NCBI RefSeq assembly: GCF_001682855.1
Contig: NZ_MAQW01000029.1
Location: 21,615 to 85,614 of the forward strand
Source: Bacillus sp. FJAT-27264
GTDB taxonomy: Bacteria; Bacillota; Bacilli; Paenibacillales; Paenibacillaceae
Direction: 5' to 3'
Length of the DNA stretch: 64,000 bases
In this document: positions 8,328 through 16,938 of the stretch, one piece after another
Layout: each line of letters starts with the position of its first letter
Position numbering within the stretch: position 1 is the stretch's first letter
Program-made: the position numbers and the translations under genes
The notes under the pieces: model-generated
Told to the model about the DNA's origin: nothing
The model's database searches: none
What the model saw: only the letters and a program-made list of their open reading frames with translations

Positions 8328-9215
8328 TTATGGCTGATATCCTGTAGCTTCCCCAGCTTTCAGCGAAGCAATCAGCGCATCATGAATACGGCCATTGCTC
8401 GCCACAACATGGCGAGTGCCAATATCATAAGCAAGCCCACGAGTATCTGTGACCTTGCCACCAGACTCCAATACAAGCAGAACACCAGCCGCGCAATCCC
8501 ATGGGTTAAGCCCCACTTCCCAGTAAGCGTCGACTCTGCCTGCGGCCACATAGGCAAGATGTAGCGCTGCTGAGCCACCGGCGCGTATGCCCCTGATCTG
8601 CGGCAGCAACTGCTGCAGACCAGCCATGTTCGCTGGCTGCGCAAACTCGCGATCCGGCGGGAAGCCCATGGCTAGCAAACTGCCAGCCAATTCATTCTCC
8701 GCCGAGACGGAAGCGCGAATACCGTGTATATATGCGCCCTTACCTTTTTCAGCGACAAACATTTCATCACGGGTCGGATCATAAATCACGCCAACGGTCA
8801 ATTCTCCCCGAACGACCAATGCAATCGACACACAGTAAAAAGGAAAACCGTGCACAAAGTTGGTGGTTCCGTCCACGGGATCCACAATCCACAAATATTC
8901 ATGCTCACGCGCTTCTTCAAGCGCGGCAGCAGCTGCGGCAGCACCCGGCTCTACGCCTTCCTCACCAAGGATGGCATGGTCAGGATAATGAGTCAGGATC
9001 AGCCTGCGGATCATCTGCTCTACGCCCTTGTCCACTTCTGTAACCAGATCCTGCGCAGAGGTTTTGGTGCCAAGCTCTTTCACCTGTCCCTGTCTGCTTT
9101 TGATCCATTCCCCTGCCTTAGCGGCAGCATTAATGGCTACGGCCGTGTGTCCCTTGCTGGTTACGACATAGGGTTCCCGTTCATTTCGGCTATTAGGATT
9201 TATAGGGTTCATCAT
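8328..9215 (-). CDS. Inositol monophosphatase family phosphatase
   Basis: A 295-residue Mg-dependent phosphatase of the IMPase/FBPase/CysQ superfamily. Visible motifs are LGEEG (metal-binding Glu), DPVDGTTNFVHGFP (Asp112 and Asp115, metal and phosphate site) and the C-terminal NPWDCAAG aspartate motif. An alanine run (about 92-98) is inserted just after LGEEG. Substrates could be inositol phosphates, sugar phosphates or 3'-phosphoadenosine phosphate; the sequence alone does not decide. GCGGAG lies just before the tandem ATG codons at 9215 and 9212. It forms a two-gene unit with the small protein downstream. Confidence 0.9.
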   Translation of the reverse strand: MMNPINPNSRNEREPYVVTSKGHTAVAINAAAKAGEWIKSRQGQVKELGTKTSAQDLVTEVDKGVEQMIRRLILTHYPDHAILGEEGVEPGAAAAAAALEEAREHEYLWIVDPVDGTTNFVHGFPFYCVSIALVVRGELTVGVIYDPTRDEMFVAEKGKGAYIHGIRASVSAENELAGSLLAMGFPPDREFAQPANMAGLQQLLPQIRGIRAGGSAALHLAYVAAGRVDAYWEVGLNPWDCAAGVLLVLESGGKVTDTRGLAYDIGTRHVVASNGRIHDALIASLKAGEATGYQP

Positions 9216-9394
9216 TTCACTCCGCTTTCTTGAACATAATCGTCATTTCCGGGCCGGAGCCCTTGCAAAAAAAGTATACATAACGGCAAGGGATTTCCCG
9301 GGCATTTGGTTTTATCCAACGTACCCTATTTCCGGAGACTTATCAAGTCATGGGCAGGCCTCTGTTCCGGCTATATCACCCGGTTTATCACTGT

Positions 9395-10402
9395 TTATGG
9401 TTCAATATTAACGCTGGCCCCGTCTAGTACAGTTATTCTATGGTCAGCCTTCGCGGCTTCCTTCATGTCCTCCATTAGTCCAAAAAGCGCGCCGTCCTTC
9501 AGCTTGGCCTCGATCATCACATCTACGGCAGGCGTATCCTGTGCAATGCGCTGCAGGAAAGCCAGCAGCGGCACAGGCTCTACCCCGTCGGCATGACTGC
9601 GGGGATCGGAGGGGCTGCGGGGACTCGACACATGAATTTTTGGAGGCAGATGATCCCCCGGAAGTACATCCTTCAGCGCAAGTGGTGTCTGCCACGTCTT
9701 CAGAATTTCAGGCCACAGCTCCCACGGGAGTTCCCCTTCATTGTTCACCCACTGATGATGAATATCCAGCACCATCGGGAGTCCGAGATGCTGGCAGACT
9801 GCCAGCGTCTCCGGTGCATTGAAGGTCTTGTCGTCATTCTCCAGTGTGACACGTTCTTGAAGTTCCAAGGGAAGCTCACGGAAATGATCTTCAAACCGCG
9901 CTGCCGACGTAGGCTTGTCCCCATAGGCTCCGCCGATGTGGATGTTGTTCTTGGCCGTTGCCGGCAGTCTCATCGCATGCAGCATATCGGCATGATGCTG
10001 GAGATCCCGGATGGAATTCACCAGCACCTCTGGCCGCGGCGTACTGAGTACCGTGAAATGATCGGGATGAAACGATACTCTCATGCCATGTCTTTTCACA
10101 TAATCGCCCACTACAGCGAAATCATCCGCGAGCGCCGCCAGCGGCTTCCAATCCTGGAGATCGGGATGCGTTGCCAGCGGGACCAGCTTCGAGGTCATCC
10201 GGTATACTTTGATATCGGAGCCAGTGTTATGTTTCAGCAGACGCAGCGTGTTATGCAAATTCGTTCGAGTAAGGCTCTCCAAGCGGGCAAGTGCGGCTTC
10301 GCGATCTTCCAGCTTTTTGAATGAAGCCATCGTCATTGTCTTGGAAGGTGAACAATCCGGAATAACCGTGGACATCGCCACATAACCGAACCTTACAATC
10401 AT
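9395..10402 (-). CDS. uvsE: UV DNA damage endonuclease UvsE/UvdE
   Basis: A 335-residue TIM-barrel nuclease that nicks DNA 5' of cyclobutane dimers, 6-4 photoproducts and abasic sites, an alternative to UvrABC also known from spore formers and Deinococcus. The family signature runs through the protein: VRFGYVAMS at the N-terminus, RVSFHPDHFTVL, NNIHIGGAYGDK, TLENDDKTF, MVLDIHHQWVN, KIHVSSPRS and VMIEAKLKDGAL, which supply the histidine, glutamate and aspartate metal ligands. The start overlaps the stop of the upstream small gene by 4 bp, indicating co-translation. Confidence 0.93.
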   Translation of the reverse strand: MIVRFGYVAMSTVIPDCSPSKTMTMASFKKLEDREAALARLESLTRTNLHNTLRLLKHNTGSDIKVYRMTSKLVPLATHPDLQDWKPLAALADDFAVVGDYVKRHGMRVSFHPDHFTVLSTPRPEVLVNSIRDLQHHADMLHAMRLPATAKNNIHIGGAYGDKPTSAARFEDHFRELPLELQERVTLENDDKTFNAPETLAVCQHLGLPMVLDIHHQWVNNEGELPWELWPEILKTWQTPLALKDVLPGDHLPPKIHVSSPRSPSDPRSHADGVEPVPLLAFLQRIAQDTPAVDVMIEAKLKDGALFGLMEDMKEAAKADHRITVLDGASVNIEP

Positions 10403-10716
10403 TTCTCTTCCCCGAAGAACATTTCATAAGCGAGAGCGGTCTGCACCCTTGATTCTTCCTCATTCAGTTTGCGGACGAGATCCATCTCCACCGCTGTTAC
10501 CTCATGTCCCTGAAAATTAATCTCGGCGATGGACGCCGAAATTTTGACGATCGCTACAGCAACATTCTCTGGGGTGTAGGCGATGACCTTTTGCCCGGTC
10601 GGATAGACGCGAAATCCTTGCTTTACCATCTTAGTGCGCCCGTACTCCAGCAGCTCATACAGTTCCTGTTCACTTTTGAATTTGCATACCGAATTGAACT
10701 CTGATTGAAAGCCCAT
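10399..10716 (-). CDS. Conserved small protein of unknown function upstream of uvsE
   Basis: 105 residues, soluble, alpha/beta by appearance: MGFQSEFNSVCKF, a helix YELLEYGRTKMVKQGF, strands VYPTGQKVIAYT and VAVAIVKISASIAEINF, then an acidic helix. I do not assign a family. AGAGGAG lies 8-10 nt before the ATG. Its TGA overlaps the uvsE ATG (4 bp) and it begins 54 bp after ddl, so it probably travels in one transcript with ddl and uvsE. The coupling suggests, but does not show, a role with UvsE. Confidence 0.72.
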   Translation of the reverse strand: MGFQSEFNSVCKFKSEQELYELLEYGRTKMVKQGFRVYPTGQKVIAYTPENVAVAIVKISASIAEINFQGHEVTAVEMDLVRKLNEEESRVQTALAYEMFFGEEK

Positions 10717-10770
10717 CTTTCTCTCTCCTCTCTGGCCGGGATGATCCCGCCTGACGCCTGTTAGATTATA

Positions 10771-11862
10771 TTATTCGTTGTCGTATTTCAGGTTTTGCTT
10801 GAAATTGTAGCGTTCCAACGCCAGCTCGATCATACGGTCCAGCAGCGCTCTATAGGATACGCCGGTCTCACGCCATAGTAGTGGGTACATACTGTAAGGC
10901 GTGAAGCCTGGCATCGTGTTCACTTCATTGATCATAATTTTGCCGTCAGATCTGCGCACGAAGAAGTCAGCACGCGTAATTCCACTTCCTTCAATAGCCT
11001 TGAAAGCCACTAGCGCCGATTCTCTGAGCCGGTCAGCAACATCGGGTTCAACCGGAGCCGGAATCAGCATTTGTGACTTGCCGTCAATGTATTTAGCCGC
11101 GTAATCATAATATTCACCGGAGGAAACAATTTCACCCGGAACGGAAGCTTCAGGCTCTTCGTTGCCGAGCACACCGACTTCCAACTCGCGCGCATCCACG
11201 AATTCTTCAATAATGACCTTCGTATCATACCGGAAAGCATACTCAACAGCCTTAACCAGACTTTCTTGATCTTCCGCTTTGGAAATGCCCACGCTGGAGC
11301 CAAGGTTGGCCGGCTTAACGAACACGGGATAGCCCAGCTTATCCTCTACATTCACGATCAGCTCATGACTTCTGTGTTTCCACGAGCTAACGTTAAAGTA
11401 GCAGTACTCACACTGATCCAGTCCGGCTTCAGCGAACAGCTTCTTCATTACGACTTTATCCATACCCGCCGCCGAGGCCAAAACTCCAGCCCCGATATAA
11501 GGAATGTTCGCAATTTCGAACAAGCCTTGAATGGTACCATCTTCTCCATAAGTACCGTGCAGCATCGGGAACATCACATCAACCGCTGACGTCTCACTGG
11601 AAAGACCGCTGAATATGGCATTCATCGCAGTTCCTGAATCAGAAGACGCCCCAGCAAGCTTAAGCTGCTCAATCTGAGCGAAAGGCGCTGTCAGCGTCTC
11701 GCCTACCTTCCACAATCCCTGCTTCGTAATATAAAAAGGTAAAATCTCATATTTATCGTAATCAAAAGCATTCATGACTGCAAAAGCCGTCTGCAACGAC
11801 ACCTCATGCTCACCGGATTTGCCGCCGTATACCAGACCTACGGTCAATTTTGCGTTCCCCAT
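10771..11862 (-). CDS. ddl: D-alanine--D-alanine ligase
   Basis: A 363-residue ATP-grasp ligase making the D-Ala-D-Ala dipeptide of peptidoglycan precursors. Landmarks: VGLVYGGKSGEHEVSL (N-terminal domain), MLHGTYGEDGTIQGL, the ATP-binding segment FVKPANLGSSVGISKA, SGEYYDYAAKY (tyrosine-containing omega loop typical of D-Ala rather than D-lactate ligases) and DFFVRRSDGKIMINEVNTMPGFT with metal ligands. The frame is open 43 codons further upstream, but that would run into the preceding gene and lacks homology; the ATG at 11862 aligns with known Ddl starts and has AGAGG 10 nt upstream. It follows the amidase gene by 22 bp. Confidence 0.94.
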   Translation of the reverse strand: MGNAKLTVGLVYGGKSGEHEVSLQTAFAVMNAFDYDKYEILPFYITKQGLWKVGETLTAPFAQIEQLKLAGASSDSGTAMNAIFSGLSSETSAVDVMFPMLHGTYGEDGTIQGLFEIANIPYIGAGVLASAAGMDKVVMKKLFAEAGLDQCEYCYFNVSSWKHRSHELIVNVEDKLGYPVFVKPANLGSSVGISKAEDQESLVKAVEYAFRYDTKVIIEEFVDARELEVGVLGNEEPEASVPGEIVSSGEYYDYAAKYIDGKSQMLIPAPVEPDVADRLRESALVAFKAIEGSGITRADFFVRRSDGKIMINEVNTMPGFTPYSMYPLLWRETGVSYRALLDRMIELALERYNFKQNLKYDNE

Positions 11863-11884
11863 ACTCCAATAACCTCTTTCCGAA

Positions 11885-12907
11885 TTATAAATAGTCATTA
11901 ATATGAAAAAAACGGTAGGCCGTCTTGTCGGTCCACGCATAGGAATCACGATAATCCCAATATCGGTGGCGGCTGCTGACCGTACGTGCATTCACCAGCG
12001 GCATGCCGCCTGCATCGAGCGCGGTAACGAACGTGCTGTGCTGATAATGGCCGTCGCCGTCCCAGTCATAGAAGATGACATCTCCCGGCTGAAGCTGCTC
12101 TGCCCGCTCTACCGCTTCAGCATGCAGGCCGCCGCTTCGGCTGGCACTCAAATAACGCTGCAGGCTGTCCGACACAGCCCAACTGAAGCTCCACCACTCC
12201 TGGCTTCCAGTATACCCTTTGTACCACCAGCCCGTTTCTCTTTTACCAGTATAGTTGAAAGGCGCCCCCCCTGCAAAGAGACATTGGGAGACGTAATTTG
12301 TGCAATCCACTTCGAAGTTGGTATACTCCGGGTTCCCTTCTTTCCACCAACGATCAGCATATGCCACAGCCGACTCACGATTGTAACGAATCTCTTTGGA
12401 GCCGGAAATTCCCCCTAATATATTCTTGTTAAGGAGCGGCTGCGAGGGCTGGGGGGCAGGCAGAACCTCTCCCCATTTGGAGACTCTCCCATCCGCTTCA
12501 GGTTCAATGTAGCGCTTGGCACTCCTCTCTGGAATACTCCGCTCCACTGCTGCAATTTCCCAGCTCCCGCCCTGTACAAAAATCAAGCGTTCCGATTCTA
12601 CGGCATCTTCACGATGCCTCATGCCGCCCTTCTCATAATAAAGCGCACGGTGCAGCGCCACCTCTGCAATAACCTCACTCGGAGATTGATGTACAACATT
12701 TAATGTCTTGACTCCTGTCTCTCCGCGCAGCGGCGTGATGCCTCTATTGGCATACCATTCCGACAGCCTCCGAGAGCGCTCCTCCTGCTGCATCCGAAAG
12801 CGCGGATCTCTCACCACTGAAAAACGTGGTATAGCCCCCGGTTCCACCCGGTCTTTGTTCAGTTGATCCACATATACATACAGACTTCGCTTCCAATCTT
12901 GCTCCAT
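11885..12907 (-). CDS. Putative amidase with C-terminal papain-like (Amidase_6) domain
   Basis: 340 residues without signal peptide. The N-terminal half (1-165) is a mixed domain found ahead of Amidase_6 in Paenibacillus and Bacillus. The catalytic domain starts at YNRESAVAYADRWW; Cys202 in EVDCTNYVSQ and His290 in YQHSTFVT look like the catalytic pair, with GDVIFYDWDGDG between, the NlpC/P60/CHAP-like order. The substrate is not known; a cell-wall peptide is plausible given ddl directly downstream. The cell location is unclear because no export signal is seen. It diverges from the aconitase gene. Confidence 0.85.
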   Translation of the reverse strand: MEQDWKRSLYVYVDQLNKDRVEPGAIPRFSVVRDPRFRMQQEERSRRLSEWYANRGITPLRGETGVKTLNVVHQSPSEVIAEVALHRALYYEKGGMRHREDAVESERLIFVQGGSWEIAAVERSIPERSAKRYIEPEADGRVSKWGEVLPAPQPSQPLLNKNILGGISGSKEIRYNRESAVAYADRWWKEGNPEYTNFEVDCTNYVSQCLFAGGAPFNYTGKRETGWWYKGYTGSQEWWSFSWAVSDSLQRYLSASRSGGLHAEAVERAEQLQPGDVIFYDWDGDGHYQHSTFVTALDAGGMPLVNARTVSSRHRYWDYRDSYAWTDKTAYRFFHINDYL

Positions 12908-13053
12908 TCTACTCCCGCCCCTTCTCCCCTGTTTGGCTGCTGTCCTATGTATATGAAGGAAAGTGCGCTCCTATACAGATGCAATCCATTTTGGACATGA
13001 TTACAGGGTGGAGAAAACGGGCGGTATTCCCATCAAAAAGGAGCAAAAAAAAC

Positions 13054-13082
13054 TTTACTCCCCTCCTTGTAAACGTTATACT
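13054..13082 (+). promoter_or_regulatory. acnA promoter with cre-like site
   Basis: A -35 TTTACT (13054-13059), 17-bp spacer and -10 TATACT (13077-13082) lie 58 bp before the acnA start. TGTAAACGTTATAC (13068-13081) overlaps the -10 and matches the CcpA box TGWAANCGNTNWCA at all but the last two positions, so catabolite repression is possible. Confidence 0.55.
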
Positions 13083-13140
13083 TAAAGAAGATGCAATATA
13101 TGAAATGGAGTTTCAACAGATGAAACAAGGAGGCGCATTT

Positions 13141-15885
13141 ATGCCAAGCAAGGATCATTTTTCGCTAGCCCGCACCCTGGAGTCGGGTGGCAAAACGTAT
13201 CGCTACTACGACCTTAATTCCCTTGAACAACAAGGACTGGGCGACATTTCCTCCCTGCCCTTTTCCATCAAAGTATTGCTTGAGGCTGCAGTTCGCCAAT
13301 TCGACGGACGAGCGATCACGGAAGAGCATGTGAAGCAGTTGGCCGGCTGGGCTGGCGGTATTGACCGGAACAAAGAAATTCCTTTTATCCCTGCTCGGAT
13401 CGTACTGCAGGACTTCACCGGCGTACCGGTAGTCGTAGACCTGGCAGCCATGCGGGATACAGTTAAAAAAGCAGGCGGCGATCCCAAGAAGATCAATCCG
13501 CTCGTCCCGGTAGACCTGGTTATTGACCACTCTGTCATGGTTGATGCCTTCGGTACATCCGATGCCCTGGAATACAATATGAACGTTGAATTCGAGCGTA
13601 ATGAAGAGCGTTATCGCTTCCTACGCTGGGCACAGACAGCCTTCAACAATTTCCGTGCGGTTCCGCCTGCAACGGGTATTGTCCACCAGGTGAATCTGGA
13701 GTATCTGGCTTCTGTGGCCGCTACGAAGACCCAAGATGGCGAAACCGTAGTTTACCCGGACTCTCTTGTAGGAACGGACTCCCACACTACCATGATCAAT
13801 GGTCTTGGCGTAGTCGGCTGGGGCGTCGGCGGTATCGAGGCCGAAGCAGGCATGCTGGGTCAACCGCTTTATTTTGTCACACCCGATGTTGTGGGCTTTA
13901 AGCTTACCGGCAGCCTTGTAGAAGGCGCTACTGCCACTGACCTGGCTTTGACCGTAACTGAGATGCTACGTAAAAAAGGCGTGGTCGGCAAATTCGTAGA
14001 ATTCTACGGCCCTGGCCTGGCGAACATCAGTCTCGCAGACCGTGCTACGGTAGCCAACATGGCTCCTGAGTATGGCGCAACGATCGGTTTCTTCCCTGTC
14101 GATGAAGAGACGCTGGCTTACCTCCGCAGCACCGGCCGTCCTGACGACCTGGTGTCACTGGTGGAATCCTACTATAAAGCACAAGGCATGTTCCGCACCG
14201 CAGAAACACCAGACCCGCAGTTCAGCGATGTTATTGAATTGGATCTGGCTTCGGTTGTACCAAGCTTGGCGGGACCAAAACGTCCGCAGGACCGTGTGGA
14301 ACTTACGAATATGAAAGAAAGCTTTGAAGGCATTATCCGCACACCTGTAAATAAGGGTGGATATGGCCTCAGCGACGAGAAAATCAATCAGGTTGTTGAA
14401 ATAGAGCACAAGAACGGCTCGACTAGCAAGCTGCGTACCGGTGCAGTTGTAATTGCAGCAATCACGAGCTGTACGAACACCTCCAACCCAAGCGTTATGC
14501 TGGGTGCAGGTCTATTGGCGAAGAAAGCCGTGGAACGCGGTTTAACTAAGCCGGGATACGTTAAGAGCAGCTTGACCCCAGGCTCGCTGGTAGTTACAGA
14601 GTACCTGGAGAAAGCAGATCTGCTGAAACCGCTGGAATCTCTCGGCTTCTACGTAGCTGGATATGGCTGTGCTACTTGTATCGGTAACTCTGGCCCACTG
14701 CCAGATGAAGTCAGCGAAGCGATTAACGACAACGACTTGACAGTAGCTGCTGTAATTTCAGGTAACCGGAACTTTGAAGGCCGTGTCCATGCGCAGGTCA
14801 AAGCCAACTATCTGGCTTCCCCGCCGCTGGTAGTCGCTTACGCGCTGGCAGGTACTGTTGACATTGATCTGCAGAATGAGCCGCTCGGATATGATCCACA
14901 AGGCGAGCCTGTCTTCCTGAAGGATATCTGGCCTACTTCCGCGGAAATCAAAGAAGCGATCGGCCTCTCCTTGAGCCCGGAAATGTTCCGTCGTAAATAC
15001 GAAAATGTATTTACCGCGAACGAACGTTGGAATTCGATTCCAGTTCCAGAAGGCGAACTGTATGAGTGGGACGACAACTCCACGTACATTCAGAATCCGC
15101 CGTTCTTCGAACATCTGGCCGACGGCCTTGGCGACATCGAGAATGTAACCAACGCACGCGTGCTGGCGCTGCTGGGTGATTCTGTAACAACAGACCATAT
15201 CTCTCCAGCAGGTAACATCTCTACGAACGGTCCGGCAGGCGAGTACCTGCGCGACCACGGCGTAGAACGTGCAGACTTCAACTCCTACGGCTCACGCCGT
15301 GGTAACCATGAAGTGATGATGCGCGGTACCTTCGCCAACATTCGTATCCGTAACGCCGTTGCTCCTGGTACAGAGGGCGGGGTAACCACCTTCCTGCCAA
15401 GCGAAGAGGTTATGTCCATCTATGACGCTTCCATGCTGTATCAGTCCGCAGGACAGAATCTCGTTGTCATCGCCGGAAAAGAGTACGGCACAGGCAGCTC
15501 CCGCGACTGGGCCGCTAAAGGAACCCTGCTGCTAGGCGTCAAAGCCGTCATTGCCGAGAGCTTTGAGCGGATTCACCGCAGTAACTTGGTCGGCATGGGC
15601 GTTCTGCCGCTGCAATTCAAAGAGGGTCATAGCTGGAGCAGTCTAGGTCTGACCGGACGCGAGACCTTCAACATTACCGGTCTAGACAACCATGTGCTGC
15701 CTAGCCAAGAATTGACCGTCACGGCTACCCGCGAAGACGGAACCCACTTCGAGTTCCCTGTCATCGCACGTCTCGACAGTACCGTGGATATCGACTACTA
15801 CCGCAATGGCGGTATTCTGCAAACCGTACTCCGCCAGATGCTGGCCGACGCTACGACTACAGATAACGCCCTCCCGGTTGAATAA
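13141..15885 (+). CDS. acnA: Aconitate hydratase A
   Basis: A 914-residue TCA-cycle enzyme interconverting citrate and isocitrate through a 4Fe-4S cluster. Cluster ligands Cys444 (AAITSCTNTSNP) and Cys510/Cys513 (YGCATCIGNSGPL) are present, along with DSHTTMINGLGVVGWGVGG, the swivel-domain LLGDSVTTDHISPAG and the substrate-binding GTGSSRDWAAKGT. The length fits the AcnA/IRP1 class, which can also bind RNA when the cluster is lost. The frame stays open upstream, but the ATG at 13141 has a perfect AAGGAGG 7 nt upstream and aligns with B. subtilis CitB. The gene is monocistronic: its own promoter upstream, a terminator directly downstream. Confidence 0.96.
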   Translation: MPSKDHFSLARTLESGGKTYRYYDLNSLEQQGLGDISSLPFSIKVLLEAAVRQFDGRAITEEHVKQLAGWAGGIDRNKEIPFIPARIVLQDFTGVPVVVDLAAMRDTVKKAGGDPKKINPLVPVDLVIDHSVMVDAFGTSDALEYNMNVEFERNEERYRFLRWAQTAFNNFRAVPPATGIVHQVNLEYLASVAATKTQDGETVVYPDSLVGTDSHTTMINGLGVVGWGVGGIEAEAGMLGQPLYFVTPDVVGFKLTGSLVEGATATDLALTVTEMLRKKGVVGKFVEFYGPGLANISLADRATVANMAPEYGATIGFFPVDEETLAYLRSTGRPDDLVSLVESYYKAQGMFRTAETPDPQFSDVIELDLASVVPSLAGPKRPQDRVELTNMKESFEGIIRTPVNKGGYGLSDEKINQVVEIEHKNGSTSKLRTGAVVIAAITSCTNTSNPSVMLGAGLLAKKAVERGLTKPGYVKSSLTPGSLVVTEYLEKADLLKPLESLGFYVAGYGCATCIGNSGPLPDEVSEAINDNDLTVAAVISGNRNFEGRVHAQVKANYLASPPLVVAYALAGTVDIDLQNEPLGYDPQGEPVFLKDIWPTSAEIKEAIGLSLSPEMFRRKYENVFTANERWNSIPVPEGELYEWDDNSTYIQNPPFFEHLADGLGDIENVTNARVLALLGDSVTTDHISPAGNISTNGPAGEYLRDHGVERADFNSYGSRRGNHEVMMRGTFANIRIRNAVAPGTEGGVTTFLPSEEVMSIYDASMLYQSAGQNLVVIAGKEYGTGSSRDWAAKGTLLLGVKAVIAESFERIHRSNLVGMGVLPLQFKEGHSWSSLGLTGRETFNITGLDNHVLPSQELTVTATREDGTHFEFPVIARLDSTVDIDYYRNGGILQTVLRQMLADATTTDNALPVE

Positions 15886-15902
15886 CCTGAAATTCTAACA
15901 AG

Positions 15903-15945
15903 AGGATGTCCTTAGAGCCATAGGCGCTGAGGGCATCCTTTTTTT
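15903..15945 (+). terminator. acnA terminator
   Basis: AGGATGTCCTTA pairs with TGAGGGCATCCT (two G-U type mismatches), followed by seven T. Confidence 0.82.
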
Positions 15946-15966
15946 CATGGTTGGACGTAAAGAGAT

Positions 15967-16060
15967 GGGGGTTGGGGTTGGGGTTGGGGTTGGGGTTGGG
16001 GTTCGGGTTCGGGTTCGGGTTCGGGTTCGGGTTCGGGTTCGGGTTCGGGTTCGGGTTCGG
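15967..16060. repeat. Hexanucleotide tandem array: TTGGGG x5 switching to TTCGGG x~10
   Basis: Five TTGGGG units start at 15972 and run to 16001; about ten TTCGGG units follow from 16002. The G-rich strand of the first block has runs of four G spaced by TT and could fold into a G-quadruplex. The clean switch in repeat type suggests one unit mutated and then expanded by slippage. No gene is present. Confidence 0.95.
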
Positions 16061-16245
16061 ACCGTGGGTTCGTAACTCGTAGCTCGTAGGTTCGTAGTTG
16101 TAGATCGTGGTTAGTGAACCGTGGCTCCGTCGTTCGTAGTTCGTAACTCGTAGCTCGTGGTTCTGTAATTCCGTGGCTCTGTCGTTCGTAGTTCGTAACT
16201 CGTAACTCGTAGCTCGCGGTTCAGTAGTTAGTAGATCGTGGCTCG
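16061..16245. repeat. Degenerate direct repeats rich in GTTCGTAG / CTCGTAG
   Basis: An imperfect repeat of about 52-58 bp occurs twice (from about 16122 and 16174), sharing GTCGTTCGTAGTTCGTAAC and TCGTAGCTCG. Shorter TCGTAG-type words fill the rest. It looks like an older, decayed extension of the hexamer array. Noncoding. Confidence 0.75.
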
Positions 16246-16248
16246 AAA

Positions 16249-16433
16249 TAACGGCATTCTCGTACCTTAAATCCTCTGCCGCTACCGGTTAATGGAGATT
16301 AAGTGCAATATTGTACCTTAAATCTTCTAGAATACCCGACCAAGCGTGCTTTTTCGAAAATTAAGATACAATAATGCCCTTATTTACCTCATATGACTAC
16401 ATTAAAGAAAAATAAGGTACAAAAATGCTGTTA
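16249..16433. repeat. Phased four-site array, family A (copy A1)
   Basis: Four 21-bp near-palindromes start at 16249, 16300, 16362 and 16413 (steps 51, 62, 51). The consensus is left half TAASRGCATT, one T, right half TTGTAYCTTA. The first two are in plus orientation and the last two in minus, so the whole element is an imperfect inverted repeat. Spacers of 30, 41 and 30 bp are not conserved. It lies in the convergent gap between acnA and the iclR gene, outside the terminators that flank those genes. Confidence 0.93.
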
Positions 16434-16536
16434 GTTGGGCAGATGACCCCTCTTTTTCACTGTTAAGACGACTGGTGAAGAGGAACTATAGCGCTTCTAG
16501 TGGTTGAGAACTGTCGACATTCTATGTTCCGGCGCT

Positions 16537-16581
16537 AGCTTTCCTGTAGAATGCTTTCAGGCGAGCGCTTTGCACCTACAG
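16537..16581 (-). repeat. Dispersed repeat family C, single copy
   Basis: Read on the minus strand this 45-bp segment begins CTGTAG and contains GCAAAGCGCTCGCCTGAAAG. It closely matches units of the 74-bp tandem repeat at 63621-63805, 47 kb away, including the downstream AGGAAAG word shared with its last unit. Outer CTGTAG/CTACAG words can pair as a stem. Confidence 0.75.
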
Positions 16582-16705
16582 CTCCAACCTCCCCCCTTCG
16601 CTCATCTTTGCTTTTTGTTATTTTCTTTTGTTCGGCATATATACTTCCTGTTTTCTGTTTTTCTTTTTCTGTTTTCCAAACCGAAGGTAGTTTCTCATAA
16701 GAGAG

Positions 16706-16743
16706 AAAAAAGGTTGTTCCAAAATACTTGGAACAACCTTTTC
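16706..16743. terminator. Strong bidirectional terminator
   Basis: AAGGTTGTTCCAA pairs perfectly with TTGGAACAACCTT over a 5-nt loop, with an A run before and T run after. It lies on the iclR side of the acnA-iclR gap. Confidence 0.85.
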
Positions 16744-16784
16744 ATGTACTGCCGCGGATATCGGACGCGGCAGACTAGGGCCTA

Positions 16785-16938
16785 GGCCAGCCTCGGTGCA
16801 ACAAGGCTGGCCGAACTTTAAGCGCTGGCCCCGTCTATGCGGGGCAGCTTCCCAGCTTCGCGCTGCTAGCCGCCTCCAAGGTCGCGGCTAGCAGCAGGGC
16901 TTGATGCTGCCGCCCGTGCTTACGGCAGCATCAAGCCC
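16785..16938. other. Cluster of four GC-rich hairpins at the 3' end of the IclR gene
   Basis: Four stems follow closely: GGCCAGCC/GGCTGGCC (16785-16812), a CCCCG/CGGGG stem (16824-16848), GCTGCTAGCCGC/GCGGCTAGCAGC (16862-16895) and a perfect 16-bp stem GGGCTTGATGCTGCCG with its complement (16897-16912 / 16923-16938). The last includes the final codons and the stop of the iclR gene. None has a T run; the terminator is 40 bp further on. Confidence 0.8.

Noticed and set aside
12979..13140. Longer N-terminus for aconitase
   Set aside because: The perfect AAGGAGG before 13141 and homologous start decide; the extension would include the promoter.
15972..16001. Telomere-like TTGGGG repeat as a chromosome end
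   Set aside because: It is internal, short and flanked by ordinary genes; simple slippage explains it.
16249..16433. CRISPR array
   Set aside because: Repeats are near-palindromes that vary in sequence and flip orientation, there are only four, spacing is 51-62-51 rather than uniform, and no cas genes are present.
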